In this document: in pieces, positions 32,073-32,493 of the stretch | Layout of the letters: each line of letters starts with the position of its first letter | How positions within the stretch are numbered: position 1 is the stretch's first letter | Source of the DNA: Massilia sp. YIM B02763 | Lineage (GTDB): Bacteria > Pseudomonadota > Gammaproteobacteria > Burkholderiales > Burkholderiaceae_D | Reading direction: 5' to 3' | NCBI RefSeq assembly: GCF_030412015.1 | Contig: NZ_JASNRD010000020.1 | Location: 57,106 to 89,598, forward strand | Length of the DNA: 32,493 nt | The notes under the pieces: generated by a model | What the model was told of the DNA's origin: nothing | The model's database searches: none | What the model saw: the letters and a program-made list of their open reading frames with translations, nothing else | Translations under genes and position numbers: made by a program

Positions 32073-32078
32073 TATGCT
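32073..32078 (+). promoter_or_regulatory. Extended -10 candidate (TGC-TATGCT) 6 nt before an ATG
   Basis: TGCTATGCT ends 6 nt upstream of the ATG at 32085, giving an expected +1 at the start codon. AGGG between them is too close to act as a normal ribosome site. The -35 position falls in the GC hairpin and shows no consensus. Confidence 0.42.
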
Positions 32079-32084
32079 AGGGCC

Positions 32085-32432
32085 ATGACTACCGATTCCG
32101 ATATCGAACTGTCCGGCCCCTTCCAGGCCAAGGACGGACAAGGCCGTACCCTCGACGTCAAGGCGATCCGCATCTTCGACGAGGGCTACGGGATCATCGA
32201 CGTGTACGTGGACTTCAAGGCGAGGCTCGAACCGGGCGCGCACAAGGATCCCGTGCTGCTGCGCCAGATCGTCGACCGCCTGCGCGCGGTCGGCTACAAG
32301 GGGCCGGACTTCGGCCTGGGCGACCCGGGCCTGCAGGAAAGCAGCTTGATCGTCCTCGAGGCGCCCGAGGAGTTCGCGCCGTTCGCCAAGAGCCGCGGCT
32401 GGAAGAACCTGGCCGAGGATTTCGACGAGTAA
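32085..32432 (+). CDS. Conserved hypothetical soluble protein
   Basis: The 115-aa acidic protein with alternating strands and helices (DVKAIRIFDEGYGIIDVYVD, LRQIVDRLRAVGYKGPDFGL, LIVLEAPEEFAPFAKSRGWK) has no signal peptide or TM. I do not recognise its family. The start at 32085 is set by the -10 box 6 nt upstream and by the end of regular composition; an in-frame ATG at 32043 lies in the hairpin. It is probably transcribed alone, possibly without a leader. Confidence 0.78.
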   Translation: MTTDSDIELSGPFQAKDGQGRTLDVKAIRIFDEGYGIIDVYVDFKARLEPGAHKDPVLLRQIVDRLRAVGYKGPDFGLGDPGLQESSLIVLEAPEEFAPFAKSRGWKNLAEDFDE

Positions 32433-32451
32433 GGCCACCCACGTAAAGACA

Positions 32452-32469
32452 CCGTCGCCCCTGCGCAGG
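32452..32469. repeat. Half of a REP-like palindrome, cut at 32469
   Basis: CCGTCGCCCCTGCGCAGG closely matches the inverted form of the second hairpin at 13607-13630. The expected continuation (CAGGGGC) is missing and is replaced by a sequence resembling an insertion-sequence end. Confidence 0.5.
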
Positions 32470-32493
32470 TGAACTGACCCAGGTTTGTTAGAC
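32470..32493. mobile_element. Probable IS3-type terminal inverted repeat at the window edge
   Basis: TGAACTGACCCAGGTTTG followed by TTAGAC resembles IS3-family termini, which begin TGAAC(T/C)G(A/C)CCC... and carry a short AT-rich/AGAC end. It starts exactly where the REP-like palindrome is interrupted. The transposase would lie beyond the window, so only the terminus is visible and the family call is tentative. Confidence 0.42.

Overview
The window looks like chromosome of a high-GC betaproteobacterium, most likely Oxalobacteraceae (Massilia/Telluria/Duganella type). This is inferred from the strongly GC-biased third codon positions, a PEP-CTERM exported protein, a YtcJ-type amidohydrolase pair, a propeller-type sensor kinase and dispersed GC-rich palindromes. 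No rRNA, tRNA, CRISPR or prophage genes were seen. The last 24 bases resemble the end of an IS3-type insertion sequence.

Layout. 1-2198: end of an EmrA-like adaptor, an EmrB-like exporter and an HxlR regulator. 2285-4382: aldo/keto reductase divergent from an AraC regulator. 4398-8023: DUF3592-like membrane protein, exported TIMP/netrin-like protein, YdcF, AhpD-like protein and a two-domain sulfurtransferase. 7923-9923: second aldo/keto reductase divergent from a LysR regulator with a palindromic operator candidate. 10020-10425: gene-poor and AT-richer. 10426-11625: a small exported six-cysteine protein followed by an ETX/MTX2 (aerolysin-like) pore-forming protein. 11622-13430: CPA2 antiporter and KfrA-like coiled-coil DNA-binding protein as an operon. 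13651-15423: exported YtcJ-like amidohydrolase. 15584-18865: pirin, OsmC and YhaK-like pirin genes divergent from a YhaJ-like LysR gene. 18988-20710: alpha/beta hydrolase and sterol-desaturase-family protein, convergent on a strong terminator. 20753-24786: PEP-CTERM protein and a 1014-aa sensor kinase. 24930-26650: conserved hypothetical, small membrane protein and LLM flavin oxidoreductase, with a four-copy 14-bp repeat array upstream of the last. 27026-32017: cytosolic histidine kinase, ATGA-coupled 109-aa AraC protein, second YtcJ-like amidohydrolase and YoaK/DUF1275 protein. 32085-32432: conserved hypothetical.

Much of the window fits redox, electrophile and xenobiotic defence organised as enzyme plus divergent regulator: exporter/HxlR, AKR/AraC, AKR/LysR and pirin-OsmC-pirin/LysR, with AhpD-like, rhodanese and LLM enzymes nearby. 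The least ordinary pieces are the pore-forming-protein locus, the receiver-less kinase/AraC pair next to an amidohydrolase with an odd Cys/His tail, the 14-bp repeat array, a 75-bp double palindrome, and several genes whose -10-like box lies so close to the ATG that leaderless transcripts are plausible.
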